From assembly GCA_944388955.1 (NCBI GenBank), contig CALXKJ010000017.1, positions 1-52,505 on the forward strand: a DNA stretch of 52,505 nucleotides. Reading direction: 5' to 3'. The stretch is from an uncultured Spirochaetaceae bacterium. GTDB taxonomy: Bacteria > Spirochaetota > Spirochaetia > Sphaerochaetales > Sphaerochaetaceae. Shown here in pieces: positions 23,143-32,259 of this stretch. Numbering within the stretch: the stretch's first letter is position 1; every line of letters starts with the position of its first letter. Below the pieces are notes generated by a model. The model saw nothing but the letters and a program-made list of their open reading frames with translations. It had not been told where the DNA came from and did no database searches. A program made the translations under genes and the position numbers.

Positions 23143-24487
23143 TGTTAAGCTCAGCCATCTTTCGTGTTATTGTCTTCCTTCCGATTCCAAGATACTCTGC
23201 TGCCTTCGTCTTGTTGCCATGCGCGAAGGAAATCGTCTCAAGAATAAGAGTCTTCTCGGCATCATCCATCGTCACAGGAAGCGTGAAAGACACAGTCTTG
23301 TCCTCCCCGCTCCGTCTTATCTGCTGCGGAAGGTCATCGATGTCAATTACTTTGCCACGGCATAGGACTACAGCAGCTTCTATGGCATTCCTCAGCTCCC
23401 TGACATTCCCTGGCCAGGAGTATGAGAACATAGCTTTACGGGCTGCTGGCGTAAAGCCTTCGATCTTTCTTTTATCCTCAGAATTGAATGTATCGAGAAA
23501 TGATGCGGCCAGAAGCTCGATATCCTCTTTCCTTTCACGAAGAGGCGGAACTTCAATGTGAACCACATTCAGACGATAGAAAAGATCCTCGCGGAAGCGA
23601 CCATTCCTGACTTCTTCCTCAAGATTCCTGTTTGTCGCGCATATGACACGTACATCAACAGTGATTGTCTTCTCGCCTCCAACGCGCTCGAACTGTCTTT
23701 CCTGAAGCACACGAAGAAGCTTGACCTGTGTCTGGCTATCAATCTCACCGATTTCATCCAGGAAGAGCGTTCCGCCATCAGCAAGCTCAAAGCGCCCTTT
23801 CTTCTGAGCTGTCGCACCTGTGAAGGAGCCTTTCTCATGTCCGAATAGCTCATCCTCAAGAAGCGATGATGATAGCGCGGCACAGTGCACTTTTATAAAT
23901 GGCTTGTCCCGGCGTGAAGAGAGAGCCTGCAGCGCTTCTGCGACAAGCTCCTTTCCAGTTCCTGATTCGCCTGTAATGAGTACAGTGGCCCTTGTATCAG
24001 CAACCTGGGATATAGTCTGCATCAGGGCAGACATTCTCCCAGACTTCCCTATTATCCTCGAATAGCCCTGCTGCTTCTTCAGCTTCTCGATTTCCTCGGA
24101 AAGCTTTCTGTTCTGCTCCTCCAGGGATGAAGCTGCGATACTCTTCTTGACGACAAGAAGAAGCTTGTCTATGTCAACGGGCTTTGTGAAGAAGTCAATA
24201 GCGCCATCGCGCATCGTCTCAACTGCTGTCTCTATCGTTCCATGTCCCGTGAGCACAATAACAGGCAGCGTAGGATAAGAAGAGGATATCCGCTTCAGAA
24301 GCTCGTAACCATCCATTCCGGGCATCCTGAGATCCGTTATCACGAGATTCACGATATTCTTCTGTATTTTATCCCAGGCTTCATTGCCATCGGATGCGGT
24401 TATGACTGCATATCCCTCATCCTCGAATGCCATCTTGAGTCCGGAGAGGATATTCTTCTCATCATCAGCTATCAGAAGCGTCGGCAT
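23123..24487 (-). CDS. Sigma-54-dependent NtrC-family response regulator
   Basis: The 454-residue protein has an N-terminal receiver domain with phospho-acceptor Asp52 (TDLRMPG), a central AAA+ domain with GESGTGKE Walker A, the sigma-54 contact loop GSFTGA and a GTLFLDEIGEI Walker B, and a C-terminal Fis-type helix-turn-helix (NKTKAAEYLGIGRKTITRKM). It activates RpoN-dependent promoters by ATP hydrolysis. The ATG at 24487 has AGGAGG upstream and overlaps the kinase gene by 23 bases. It lies about 3 kb from a sigma factor with a sigma-54 promoter and may control it, in the way Rrp2 controls rpoS in Borrelia. Confidence 0.95.
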   Translation of the reverse strand: MPTLLIADDEKNILSGLKMAFEDEGYAVITASDGNEAWDKIQKNIVNLVITDLRMPGMDGYELLKRISSSYPTLPVIVLTGHGTIETAVETMRDGAIDFFTKPVDIDKLLLVVKKSIAASSLEEQNRKLSEEIEKLKKQQGYSRIIGKSGRMSALMQTISQVADTRATVLITGESGTGKELVAEALQALSSRRDKPFIKVHCAALSSSLLEDELFGHEKGSFTGATAQKKGRFELADGGTLFLDEIGEIDSQTQVKLLRVLQERQFERVGGEKTITVDVRVICATNRNLEEEVRNGRFREDLFYRLNVVHIEVPPLRERKEDIELLAASFLDTFNSEDKRKIEGFTPAARKAMFSYSWPGNVRELRNAIEAAVVLCRGKVIDIDDLPQQIRRSGEDKTVSFTLPVTMDDAEKTLILETISFAHGNKTKAAEYLGIGRKTITRKMAELNIGEDSD

Positions 24488-25661
24488 AGCAATCCTCCTT
24501 CTTTTCAGCAAGTGCCTTCCTTTCAGTCGAAGGGACAGGAAGCTTTATTGTGAAGACAGTCCCCTTTCCTGGCTCAGAAGATACGAAGATATCACCATTA
24601 TGCTCTTTTATGACTTTATACACGACGGTAAGTCCAAGTCCTGTTCCGGAGGCTTTTGTCGTGAAATACGGCTCGAAGATTTTCTCAAGCTGCTCGCTGT
24701 CGATACCGCATCCGCTGTCTTCTATCCTTATAACCTCGAAATCCCCGTCAAGCTTAGTGGAAATACTCAGTACTCCTCCGCCCGGCATAGCCGCGAATGC
24801 ATTCTCCACGATATTCAGAAGACTCTGCCTGATATATCTTGCATCAAGCTCGACACGAGGCATGAACTTCTCCGTCTCTACCCTGATATCAATCTTCTTC
24901 TCTGAAGCTTCCGGAGATAGAAAGACTACAAGATCCTCGACAATATCGTTGACCGAGCCAAGCCGCAGCTCTATATCCATAGGCCGGACAGCGAAAAGGA
25001 AGTCCACCGCAATCGCATTGAGATGATCTATCTCCTCGTCGAGGACACTCAGATAGCGCTCTGAGCTATCCTTATCGATTGAGCCTTTCTTCTGGATAGC
25101 TTTTCTCATCAGCTGGATATGGATTTTCATTGCCGCCAATGGATTCTTGATTTCGTGGGCGATGCCTGCGGCCATTGTTGTCATGGATGCAAGTGACTCT
25201 GAACGCCTGAGCCTTGCTTCCTTCCTTATGTCATCAGTGATATCTGAGATGATGACATCAGTGCAAATGCCGTTTTCAAGATGAAGAGATGTGAATGAGA
25301 CACGCTCTGTTCTTGTTAGATCTCCGCATTGGAATACAAAATCCTTTGCCTCCATCTTCTCTTTTCCCGTAAATACATCCATGAGGAACTTCTTCACATC
25401 GGGATCTATGAGCATGCTATCGAGAGTCATGCCTATGCGCATTCTTTTTCTCCTGTCCGATGGAAGGAGATGGAGAGCGGATGAATTGAAATAGACAAGC
25501 CTCCTGTCTGAAGAGAAAACAAGATGTCCATCATGTATAGAAGACATCAAAGCTTCAAGCATGTCGCTTTCTGCGATTTCCTCTTTTATGAGCTTTGAAA
25601 TCTCACTGGAAGGAAGCGTCTCAATATCATCGAGTACTTTCTTCAGAAGCTTATTTGACAA
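24465..25661 (-). CDS. Cytoplasmic PAS-domain sensor histidine kinase
   Basis: The 398-residue protein has no membrane segment. A PAS-like sensor (about 35-145) precedes a HisKA dimerisation domain with phospho-acceptor His169 (AAGIAHEIKNP) and a HATPase domain with N, G1 (DSGCGI), F and G2 (GTGLGLT) boxes. This architecture fits NtrB/AtoS-type kinases. It starts with TTG at 25661, supported by GGGAGG six bases upstream within the end of the previous gene, an 11-base overlap. The partner is the co-translated NtrC-type regulator. The signal is unknown, presumably cytoplasmic. Confidence 0.93.
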   Translation of the reverse strand: MSNKLLKKVLDDIETLPSSEISKLIKEEIAESDMLEALMSSIHDGHLVFSSDRRLVYFNSSALHLLPSDRRKRMRIGMTLDSMLIDPDVKKFLMDVFTGKEKMEAKDFVFQCGDLTRTERVSFTSLHLENGICTDVIISDITDDIRKEARLRRSESLASMTTMAAGIAHEIKNPLAAMKIHIQLMRKAIQKKGSIDKDSSERYLSVLDEEIDHLNAIAVDFLFAVRPMDIELRLGSVNDIVEDLVVFLSPEASEKKIDIRVETEKFMPRVELDARYIRQSLLNIVENAFAAMPGGGVLSISTKLDGDFEVIRIEDSGCGIDSEQLEKIFEPYFTTKASGTGLGLTVVYKVIKEHNGDIFVSSEPGKGTVFTIKLPVPSTERKALAEKKEDCYADASDS

Positions 25662-26841
25662 TCTGTGCCTCCCTGAGCGCTAAATCAAGAGCGTATCTTA
25701 TACTCATATTATAAATATCGGAATTGCTTATATGGAAATTAAGCAGCTTCCAGACTTTCCTTATGCGTCCCACACTGTACCGCCCTGATGAAAGGGCTTT
25801 GTCCATACTCTCCTTGACGAGCGTGCGGAAATAACGGTATGCGGAAAGCTTCTCCAGAAGCTGGAAAATCCCGCTCTCATCCTCAAGGCTGAGCATCTCT
25901 CCTGAAAGCAGTGCTTCTGTATATCTGACAGCCGCTTCACGTACAGAATGCTTGTCTTCATCGCTTTCAGTCATGTCAAAATAGAAAGCGTCAAAGGATG
26001 GATAATCACCGAATACCATGAGCTTTTCGCAAAGAAATGACGAAATAGCGGCTCCGCTCAGCTCTGGAAATGAGAATCTTCTCACTCTGGAAAGTATCGT
26101 CTCCAAAAGTCTCGATGGATACTCTGAAATCAGGATGATATGGCTATGAGATGGCGGCTCCTCCAGCATTTTGAGCATGCTGTTCTTCGCACCTTCCGTG
26201 TAATCCTCGACATTCTCGAATATGACGACTTTCTCTTCAGTCCCATCCTCAAGCCAGCTCTGCACTGCTCTTATCTCATCGATAGTCGCACCTGGCGTTT
26301 TCTTTCCAAGCGTGAAGAAGTCAGGTACAAGATGCGAAGAAAGTCTCTTTATGATACTTTCTGTGGCTTCCTCATTCCATTCGTGGATATCCTCCATCTC
26401 CATGAGAATCGCATCGACAGCTTCCGCGTTTCCAAAGATAGTTGAATCACCTTTTCCATCTTCATCTTTCGCGTCTTTTACAACAGTCTTCTTGCCTTCA
26501 TAAAGCTCAGCGATGGAATAATGATATGAAAGAAGCACTTTTCTCAGAGCCTGGATAAGAAACAGCCTTGAGCTCTCATTGAGGTTTCTTGAGAAAAGAG
26601 AAAGAGCCGCTTTGCATTCACTCTCAGCATGACGCATTGGAAAGAAAGCTATCTCAGGTGAGCGGATATAATCCCTGTCACCGCCTGCGATTGAGAATGC
26701 CAGATCGAGGGCACCAGTCAATCTTGATGAGCCAGGCTTTCCTGAGAATAGAATCGAGCGCGGGAGAAATGATGATAAAAGCGTCCTTTCAAGTTCATCT
26801 GCAATCGAACTCTGGGTTGCTCGGAGATTCTCAAACGGCAT
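25651..26841 (-). CDS. holB: DNA polymerase III delta-prime-like subunit
   Basis: The 396-residue protein has the clamp-loader layout: an N-terminal AAA+-like domain with a degenerate P-loop (SGKPGSSRLT), and the typical VVIFENVEDYTEGAKNSMLK and EEPPSHSHIILIS segments followed by a sensor-like SRVRRFSFPEL. The zinc-finger cysteines of E. coli delta-prime are absent. A central ~100-residue Asp/Glu/Lys-rich insertion (about 115-165) is unusual. Family assignment is good; function as the real delta-prime is likely because P-loop decay is normal there. It overlaps cvpA and the kinase gene by about 11 bases each. Confidence 0.82.
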   Translation of the reverse strand: MPFENLRATQSSIADELERTLLSSFLPRSILFSGKPGSSRLTGALDLAFSIAGGDRDYIRSPEIAFFPMRHAESECKAALSLFSRNLNESSRLFLIQALRKVLLSYHYSIAELYEGKKTVVKDAKDEDGKGDSTIFGNAEAVDAILMEMEDIHEWNEEATESIIKRLSSHLVPDFFTLGKKTPGATIDEIRAVQSWLEDGTEEKVVIFENVEDYTEGAKNSMLKMLEEPPSHSHIILISEYPSRLLETILSRVRRFSFPELSGAAISSFLCEKLMVFGDYPSFDAFYFDMTESDEDKHSVREAAVRYTEALLSGEMLSLEDESGIFQLLEKLSAYRYFRTLVKESMDKALSSGRYSVGRIRKVWKLLNFHISNSDIYNMSIRYALDLALREAQIVK

Positions 26842-27337
26842 TCTTTATCACCCCGACAATCCCCGGGAACAGCGGCTCTATGATTCTCTCTATGATGATG
26901 CTGGATGAGAAGAATGATGAGGGATCGAAGAAAGTCTGATAATTAAGCACCGCAAGGATAATCGAGAGCACGATAGCAGAAGATGCAAGTCCCCATATAA
27001 AGCCAAGAATATGATTAAGGGCTGGTATAAGGGAGAGTGCATTCTCAAGAACACTGCCGAAAATCTGTATGAGCGTATAGACGATAAGCGAAATTACAAC
27101 GAAGACGATAAGCGTGGCGATAACCGGATCGAGAGTGGAGCCTTCTCTGAGCATCGTGGCAAATGGCAGTGTCAGCAGAAGCGATACCGGAACGGAGACA
27201 AGAAGCCCCGCGAGATGAGCGAACTGCTTTGCAAATCCTACCGCACAGCCAGATACTGCGCTTATGAGAAGTATGGCAAGGACTATGATGTCCAGAATCC
27301 CGAATGTCAATGAGCCAAGTGTGATTGTCCAATCCAT
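26831..27337 (-). CDS. CvpA-family membrane protein
   Basis: The 168-residue protein has four hydrophobic segments and the CvpA pattern (LDIIVLAILLISAVSGCAVGFAK, then LNHILGFIWGLASSAIVL). The family is named for E. coli CvpA, required for colicin V production and linked to envelope homeostasis; the molecular role is unclear. The ATG at 27337 fits family N-termini; an open frame continues upstream but does not look coding. No clear Shine-Dalgarno is seen. It leads a cvpA-holB-kinase-regulator-helicase run with overlapping ends. Confidence 0.88.
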   Translation of the reverse strand: MDWTITLGSLTFGILDIIVLAILLISAVSGCAVGFAKQFAHLAGLLVSVPVSLLLTLPFATMLREGSTLDPVIATLIVFVVISLIVYTLIQIFGSVLENALSLIPALNHILGFIWGLASSAIVLSIILAVLNYQTFFDPSSFFSSSIIIERIIEPLFPGIVGVIKNAV

Positions 27338-27411
27338 AATGAATATAATACCGAGAAAAAAACTTTTAGGCCATTCTATGCATTCCTTCTCTATTTGATT
27401 ATCCTTCGGAT

Positions 27412-30165
27412 ATGGCAAATTTCTTTTCATTCCTCTTTGGAGGAACAAAGCATGACAAGGACATGAAGAGGCTTAGACCTATAGTCGAAAGCGTCAAGAA
27501 TGAATATAGCTGGGCTGCATCGCTCAATGATGATGACTTTCCGCGTCTCACGGCAGAGTGGAAAGAGGAAGTGAAGAAAGGCAAGAGCCTTGATGAATTG
27601 CTTCCAAAGGCATTTGCGCTCGCGCGTGAAGCTTCAGGCAGGGTTCTCGGGGAAAGGCATTATGACGTGCAGATCATGGGTGCCATTGTTCTCCATCAGG
27701 GAGCGATTCTCGAGATGAAGACAGGTGAAGGCAAAACCCTCACAGCCGTACCCGCGGCTTATCTTAACGCGTTAAGCGGCGAAGGTGTGCATATCGTCAC
27801 AGTCAACGATTACCTTGCACAGCGTGATGCTGAATGGATGGGCCGTGTCTATTCTTTTCTAGGCATGACTGTCGGCTGTATCGTCGCAGGCGAGGATGAT
27901 GAAAGAAAGAGGGCCGCATATTCTGCTGACATAACATACGGTACAAACAACGAGTTCGGATTCGACTATCTCAGGGATAACATGAAGCTTTCGCTCAAGC
28001 AGAAGCTTCAGCCAAAACACCACTACTGCATCATCGATGAGATTGACTCGATTCTCATAGATGAAGCACGTACACCTCTCATCATTTCAGGACAGGCTGA
28101 TGATGACTCACCGAAAGTCAAGGCTGCGAAAGCGATAGTCCCCTACCTCAAGGAATGCGAGAAGAATCCTGAGACTGGTGATTACTATGAGCTTTCAGCA
28201 ATCGACAAACTCGACAGGGAGGCATTTGCCGCATTCGATGAGAAAGGTGACTTCAAGCTCGATGAGAAATCGAGGAAGGTGACTTTCACGAAGCAGGGAA
28301 TGACACATATGGAGGAGCTTCTTAAAAGAGATGGCGCACTCTCTGTGTCGAAAGACGAGAATGGCAACACGACCTGCTCTCTTTACGATGATGAGAACTT
28401 CGACCTTGTGCATTATGTGACACAGGCTGTGAGAGCCCAGTATCTGTATAAGCGTGATGTCGATTATCTCGTAAAGGATGGTGAGATACAGATTGTAGAT
28501 GAATTCACAGGCCGTGTCCTTCCCGGAAGAAGATACTCAGAAGGTCTTCATCAGGCGATAGAGGCTAAGGAGAATGTCTCGGTACGCGGGCAGTCAAAGA
28601 CATTCGCTACGATCACATTCCAGAATTTCTTCAGGATGTATGACAAGATATCCGGCATGACAGGAACTGCAGATACCGAAGCTACGGAATTCAAGCAGAT
28701 TTACAATCTTGATGTCGTTGTCATCCCGACGAATGTGCCTGTTGTCAGGAAAGATCTCCAGGATCTCACTTTCTATGATGAGAAATGCAAGTTCAGCGCT
28801 ATTGTCAAGGATGTTAAGCGCATTCACGCAACCGGCCAGCCTATTCTCATCGGTACGGCATCAATAGAGAAGAGCGAGAAGCTCTCTGCCCTCCTGACAA
28901 AAGAAGGAATCAGGCATGAGGTGCTCAACGCGAAGAACCACGCGCGTGAAGCTTATATCATCGGCGAAGCTGGCGCGAAGGGAGCTGTCACGATTGCAAC
29001 AAACATGGCAGGCCGTGGTACGGATATCAAGCTCGGAGGCTCTCCCCTTCATCTTGCACTGAAGAAGGTCGGGACAGATGCCGATCCAGATACCCTGAAA
29101 AAAGCTATGGATGATATAGGGCCTGAATACCAGAAGGCATATGAGGAAGTGAAAGCCCTCGGCGGACTATATATCATCGGCTCTGAACGCCATGAATCAA
29201 GGCGTATCGATAACCAGCTCAGGGGTAGATCCGGAAGACAGGGAGACCCCGGTACAAGCCAGTTTTATATCTCTCTCGATGATCCTCTTATGAGACTCTT
29301 TGCAAAAGAAGGTCTGAAGGAGATGATAGGAAGACTTGGTCTCAAGGATGGGGAGCCAATCCAGCATAAGCTTCTTGACAACGCTATCGAGAACGCGCAG
29401 AAGAGAGTCGAGGAAAGGAACTTCCAGATACGTAAGCACCTTCTGGAATATGATGATGTCCTTAACGAGCAGAGGAATTTCATCTACTCAGAAAGAGATA
29501 AGATACTCTCCGACGAGAATCTTCTTCAGCGAATCATTGACAATACAAAAGATCTCGTGGATGCCGCATGGGAAGCAGCTGGTGGTGACACGGAGAGATT
29601 CCTCTCCGCCTACCAGAGCGTATTCGCTGCCCGCCCTAGTGAGAGCGATGGAAATGATGTCTCCCGTATAAAGAATACACTTGAAAACAGTCTCAGGGAG
29701 AAAGAGGAAAAAGCCGGGAAAGAGAACCTCAATGGATTCATCCGCTATGTATATCTGAGGAATATCGATAAGAGATGGGTTGATCATCTTGATGCGCTTG
29801 AGGATATAAGGGACGCGGCATCACTTATGAGCTACGCCCAGAAAAATCCTCTGGTTGAATACAAGAACACCGCATCCGATGCCTTCGACGATATGATTGA
29901 AAGCATCACAGAAGCTGTAGTCAGGACAGTCAATGCAGTACGCATTACAGTACAGCCTAGAGTACAGGCACAGCAGAGGAAGATGCACGAAGTCCATCAG
30001 ACACCTGCAGATCTCATGTCGAGAAATCAGAAGACTGCAGTCACATCCGCATCTCAGGCCCAGAACACGACAGTTGTCCGTTCTCAGCCGAAGATAGGAA
30101 GGAACGACCCATGCCCCTGCGGCAGCGGTAAAAAATACAAAAACTGCTGTGGAAGAGGTCTGTAA
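27412..30165 (+). CDS. secA: Protein translocase ATPase SecA
   Basis: SecA drives preproteins through SecYEG. The 917-residue protein has DEAD-motor Walker A (KTGEGKT, 103-109), the [14 protein letters not shown] box, the preprotein-binding domain, helicase domain II ([13 protein letters not shown]) and the C-terminal zinc SEC-C motif with Cys901, Cys903, Cys912 and Cys913 that binds SecB or membranes. It is complete and on the opposite strand from its neighbours. No good Shine-Dalgarno precedes the ATG at 27412; a TATAAT at 27344-27349 could be its -10 box. Normal function is expected, exporting the many lipoproteins and barrels coded here. Confidence 0.98.
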   Translation: MANFFSFLFGGTKHDKDMKRLRPIVESVKNEYSWAASLNDDDFPRLTAEWKEEVKKGKSLDELLPKAFALAREASGRVLGERHYDVQIMGAIVLHQGAILEMKTGEGKTLTAVPAAYLNALSGEGVHIVTVNDYLAQRDAEWMGRVYSFLGMTVGCIVAGEDDERKRAAYSADITYGTNNEFGFDYLRDNMKLSLKQKLQPKHHYCIIDEIDSILIDEARTPLIISGQADDDSPKVKAAKAIVPYLKECEKNPETGDYYELSAIDKLDREAFAAFDEKGDFKLDEKSRKVTFTKQGMTHMEELLKRDGALSVSKDENGNTTCSLYDDENFDLVHYVTQAVRAQYLYKRDVDYLVKDGEIQIVDEFTGRVLPGRRYSEGLHQAIEAKENVSVRGQSKTFATITFQNFFRMYDKISGMTGTADTEATEFKQIYNLDVVVIPTNVPVVRKDLQDLTFYDEKCKFSAIVKDVKRIHATGQPILIGTASIEKSEKLSALLTKEGIRHEVLNAKNHAREAYIIGEAGAKGAVTIATNMAGRGTDIKLGGSPLHLALKKVGTDADPDTLKKAMDDIGPEYQKAYEEVKALGGLYIIGSERHESRRIDNQLRGRSGRQGDPGTSQFYISLDDPLMRLFAKEGLKEMIGRLGLKDGEPIQHKLLDNAIENAQKRVEERNFQIRKHLLEYDDVLNEQRNFIYSERDKILSDENLLQRIIDNTKDLVDAAWEAAGGDTERFLSAYQSVFAARPSESDGNDVSRIKNTLENSLREKEEKAGKENLNGFIRYVYLRNIDKRWVDHLDALEDIRDAASLMSYAQKNPLVEYKNTASDAFDDMIESITEAVVRTVNAVRITVQPRVQAQQRKMHEVHQTPADLMSRNQKTAVTSASQAQNTTVVRSQPKIGRNDPCPCGSGKKYKNCCGRGL

Positions 30166-30175
30166 TATTTAGGAC

Positions 30176-30234
30176 ATGGATGTACAGGAAAAGGTCTTCA
30201 GCATAGTTCTTACAGCTATACCTGTATCATCCAT
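30176..30234 (+). terminator. Long hairpin after secA
   Basis: ATGGATG-TACAGG pairs with CCTGTA-TCATCCAT across a 33-base loop, 10 bases after the secA stop, followed by ATTTAAAA. The pairing is strong but the U-tract is weak. It may be a terminator or a 3' stabilising structure. Confidence 0.5.
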
Positions 30235-30324
30235 ATTTAAAACTGAAGCGAAGAGAAGCTGACTGGAGCAATAATCGCTGACTTTCCTGAAATGTCTGAT
30301 ATATTAAGAATAATGGAAATGAAA

Positions 30325-31338
30325 TCAGAATTCAGTCAGAAGCTCTGGATCCAGAGAGACGCTGTTCTGCTCCAGTGAGAAAAGCAGAGATGGCTCTGAG
30401 AATACACTGCTTGTACCTATCGAGCCGATAACCTCCCCTCTTGAGATATTCATACCTACATTTATACCGCTGACTACAGTCTCAAGGGAGGAGTAGACTG
30501 TCACATAGCCATCAGCATGCAATATCTTTATCGTGCGTCCAAGCTCTCTGTCGAATGATTTATCTATGACACGCCCATCAGCGGCAGCATGCACAGCGCT
30601 TCCTGGTTCAGAAGCAATCAGGACACCCGGGATGAGAATCCCATTATAGTATTCCTTGTAATGCGCAACGACCCTGCCTTCAGGAATCGGAGATGAGAAT
30701 GTCCTGGAGACAGGACGCTCAAGAGCCCCGGGATTGGGGACAAATACCTTCTTTCCTACAGTTACAGATGTGTCAGCATAACCATTTATAGCCGCTAAAT
30801 CCGCTGCAGAAAGCTCAGGATTACGCTTCCTGACAATAGATAGAAGCGTATCGCCTTCTTCAACTGTAACGAGTATACCGTTCACATCAGGAATCCGGAG
30901 TTCTGTACCCGGGACTATTTCTGTATCGGTAAGCTCGTTCACACTTGCGATTGTCTCTTTATCAATACCGTGCTTTTCAGCTATTGACTGGAGCGTATCG
31001 CCTTCAGCAACAGTGTAAGCAGTATACTGTACCGGAGAGAAATCAGAGGAAGCCTTTTCAATAATCGGCTTAGCTTCAATATATTCCCTTGGCTGTGTCT
31101 CTGCCTTCTCTGTCAGCTGGAGAACCTCCGGGCTCTGTACTTCGATGCTCCTTGCATCGTCAGCAGAAACATCCGCTGTATTCCCGTCTGCCGGTGTATT
31201 GAAAAGAAGATAGAGAACAATTGCCAGCATCGTTATGATGATACCAATCAGGGCGATGACAAGAGTCATCCTGCTTGTAGATCCTTTCCTTTCCCTGTAC
31301 CCTTCCGGTGGCATATCATCATAGCTGTATCGGCCCAT
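30325..31338 (-). CDS. LysM and degenerate LytM (M23-like) domain protein, EnvC/NlpD-like
   Basis: From the ATG at 31338 (GAGG 11 bases upstream; another ATG at 31377 is possible) the protein has 337 residues. An N-terminal transmembrane anchor (about 24-47) is followed by two LysM peptidoglycan-binding modules (YTVAEGDTLQSIAEKHGI and VTVEEGDTLLSIVRKR). A C-terminal M23 fold follows (PGSAVHAAADGRVI, then GYVTVYSSLETV, GEVIGSIGTS, LLFSLEQN). The zinc ligands of active M23 peptidases are missing: HxGxD is NGILIPG, the YAHL histidine is serine, and HLHFE is SLLFSLE. So it should act as a non-enzymatic regulator, like EnvC or NlpD activating amidases at division. Confidence 0.88.
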   Translation of the reverse strand: MGRYSYDDMPPEGYRERKGSTSRMTLVIALIGIIITMLAIVLYLLFNTPADGNTADVSADDARSIEVQSPEVLQLTEKAETQPREYIEAKPIIEKASSDFSPVQYTAYTVAEGDTLQSIAEKHGIDKETIASVNELTDTEIVPGTELRIPDVNGILVTVEEGDTLLSIVRKRNPELSAADLAAINGYADTSVTVGKKVFVPNPGALERPVSRTFSSPIPEGRVVAHYKEYYNGILIPGVLIASEPGSAVHAAADGRVIDKSFDRELGRTIKILHADGYVTVYSSLETVVSGINVGMNISRGEVIGSIGTSSVFSEPSLLFSLEQNSVSLDPELLTEF

Positions 31339-31341
31339 ATA

Positions 31342-31370
31342 TCGACAATCCTCGTGACTCATTCTATTAT
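31342..31370 (+). promoter_or_regulatory. Promoter of the FtsI-like gene, leaderless arrangement
   Basis: TCGACA (five of six consensus bases), a 17-base spacer and TATTAT are followed by the ATG at 31378, seven bases after the -10 box. The promoter lies within the start of the divergent LysM gene. No Shine-Dalgarno is present, so the mRNA may be leaderless. Confidence 0.6.
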
Positions 31371-31377
31371 TTTCCAT

Positions 31378-32259
31378 ATGGAAGAAAATGGCAATAAGGG
31401 AGATTCAAGGCTTGCTTTCATCTTTTTAGTCATCATAACGCTCATAACAGCGGCATGCATTATACTCTCTTCATCAGGATTCTTCTCCGACCGCCCGATA
31501 TACAGGGATCCTGAATTATCACTATCATTGGTCAGAGGAAGTATCCTTGACAGGAATGGCGGCTACCTTGCAATCCAAGCCCCTGATTTCGGCTTTGAGA
31601 TCCATATCAATGATTCTTCTCCAGCAGAGGCTGCGCATTTCATTTCACAATGGAGCGATGAGAATGCGATATCAATAGAAGAGAAAATCTCACGAGGTGA
31701 GAAATTCATTCCAATCACCATTATCCCATCTTCAATCGAAAGGGAAGAAATCATCAGAAGCTTAAGTGAGATGAATCTTTCCGATGACATCACCCCGAAT
31801 TCAATAGAAAAGAGGAAATATCCTCTTGGACAGCATGCCGTCAATATCGTGGGAATCACCAACAGGTGGCTTGATGGGGTTTCCGGTCTTGAGCGCCTTT
31901 ACAACAAGCCGTTATCACCGATTCCATCGATCTACAGCGTAATCGCGACAGGCAAAGACCTGCACACGACAATTGATCCGATGCTTCAGTACAGGCTATC
32001 CGATGAGGATGCACGCGCTGCTATCCTTTCTCCAGAAAAGGAAATACTGGCATATACCGGCTATGCGGATGACACTATCCTGTCAGCAATATGCAGGGAC
32101 ACGGATGCAGAAGGAGCGCTCAAAGCATCATCACTTAAGCCAATAGAGATAGATAATGGATACATCCTCTACACAGAAGATGAATCCATCCTTCCATTTG
32201 TTATCTCCATCCTTGAGGAAGAAGGCTTTGTATCTACTCAAGTGATACCTGAGCCCTGA
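31378..32259 (+). CDS. FtsI/PBP2-like pedestal protein lacking the transpeptidase domain
   Basis: The 293-residue protein has one transmembrane helix (12-33), then the class B PBP pedestal signature: RGSILDRNGGYLA (53-65), EKRKYPLGQHAVNIVGIT (144-161), DGVSGLERLYNKPL (166-179), and the linker TTIDPMLQ (197-204) that normally joins the pedestal to the transpeptidase. The next ~90 residues hold an AILSPEKEILAYTGYA stretch that matches the first transpeptidase strand, and the protein then stops. The SxxK, SxN and KTG motifs are absent. Normal FtsI has 550-600 residues. The stop overlaps flhF convergently by 26 bases, so no space for the lost domain remains. It probably cannot cross-link; it might still activate or scaffold FtsW. 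Confidence 0.9.
   Translation: MEENGNKGDSRLAFIFLVIITLITAACIILSSSGFFSDRPIYRDPELSLSLVRGSILDRNGGYLAIQAPDFGFEIHINDSSPAEAAHFISQWSDENAISIEEKISRGEKFIPITIIPSSIEREEIIRSLSEMNLSDDITPNSIEKRKYPLGQHAVNIVGITNRWLDGVSGLERLYNKPLSPIPSIYSVIATGKDLHTTIDPMLQYRLSDEDARAAILSPEKEILAYTGYADDTILSAICRDTDAEGALKASSLKPIEIDNGYILYTEDESILPFVISILEEEGFVSTQVIPEP

Noticed and set aside
25651-26841. Loss of the Walker A lysine in the holB-like gene as a novel pseudoenzyme
   Set aside because: Delta-prime subunits of clamp loaders normally have a degenerate P-loop and do not hydrolyse ATP, so this is expected.
30166-30324. Riboswitch or small RNA between secA and the LysM gene
   Set aside because: Only one long hairpin after secA and no recognisable conserved aptamer core; a 3' end structure is enough to explain it.
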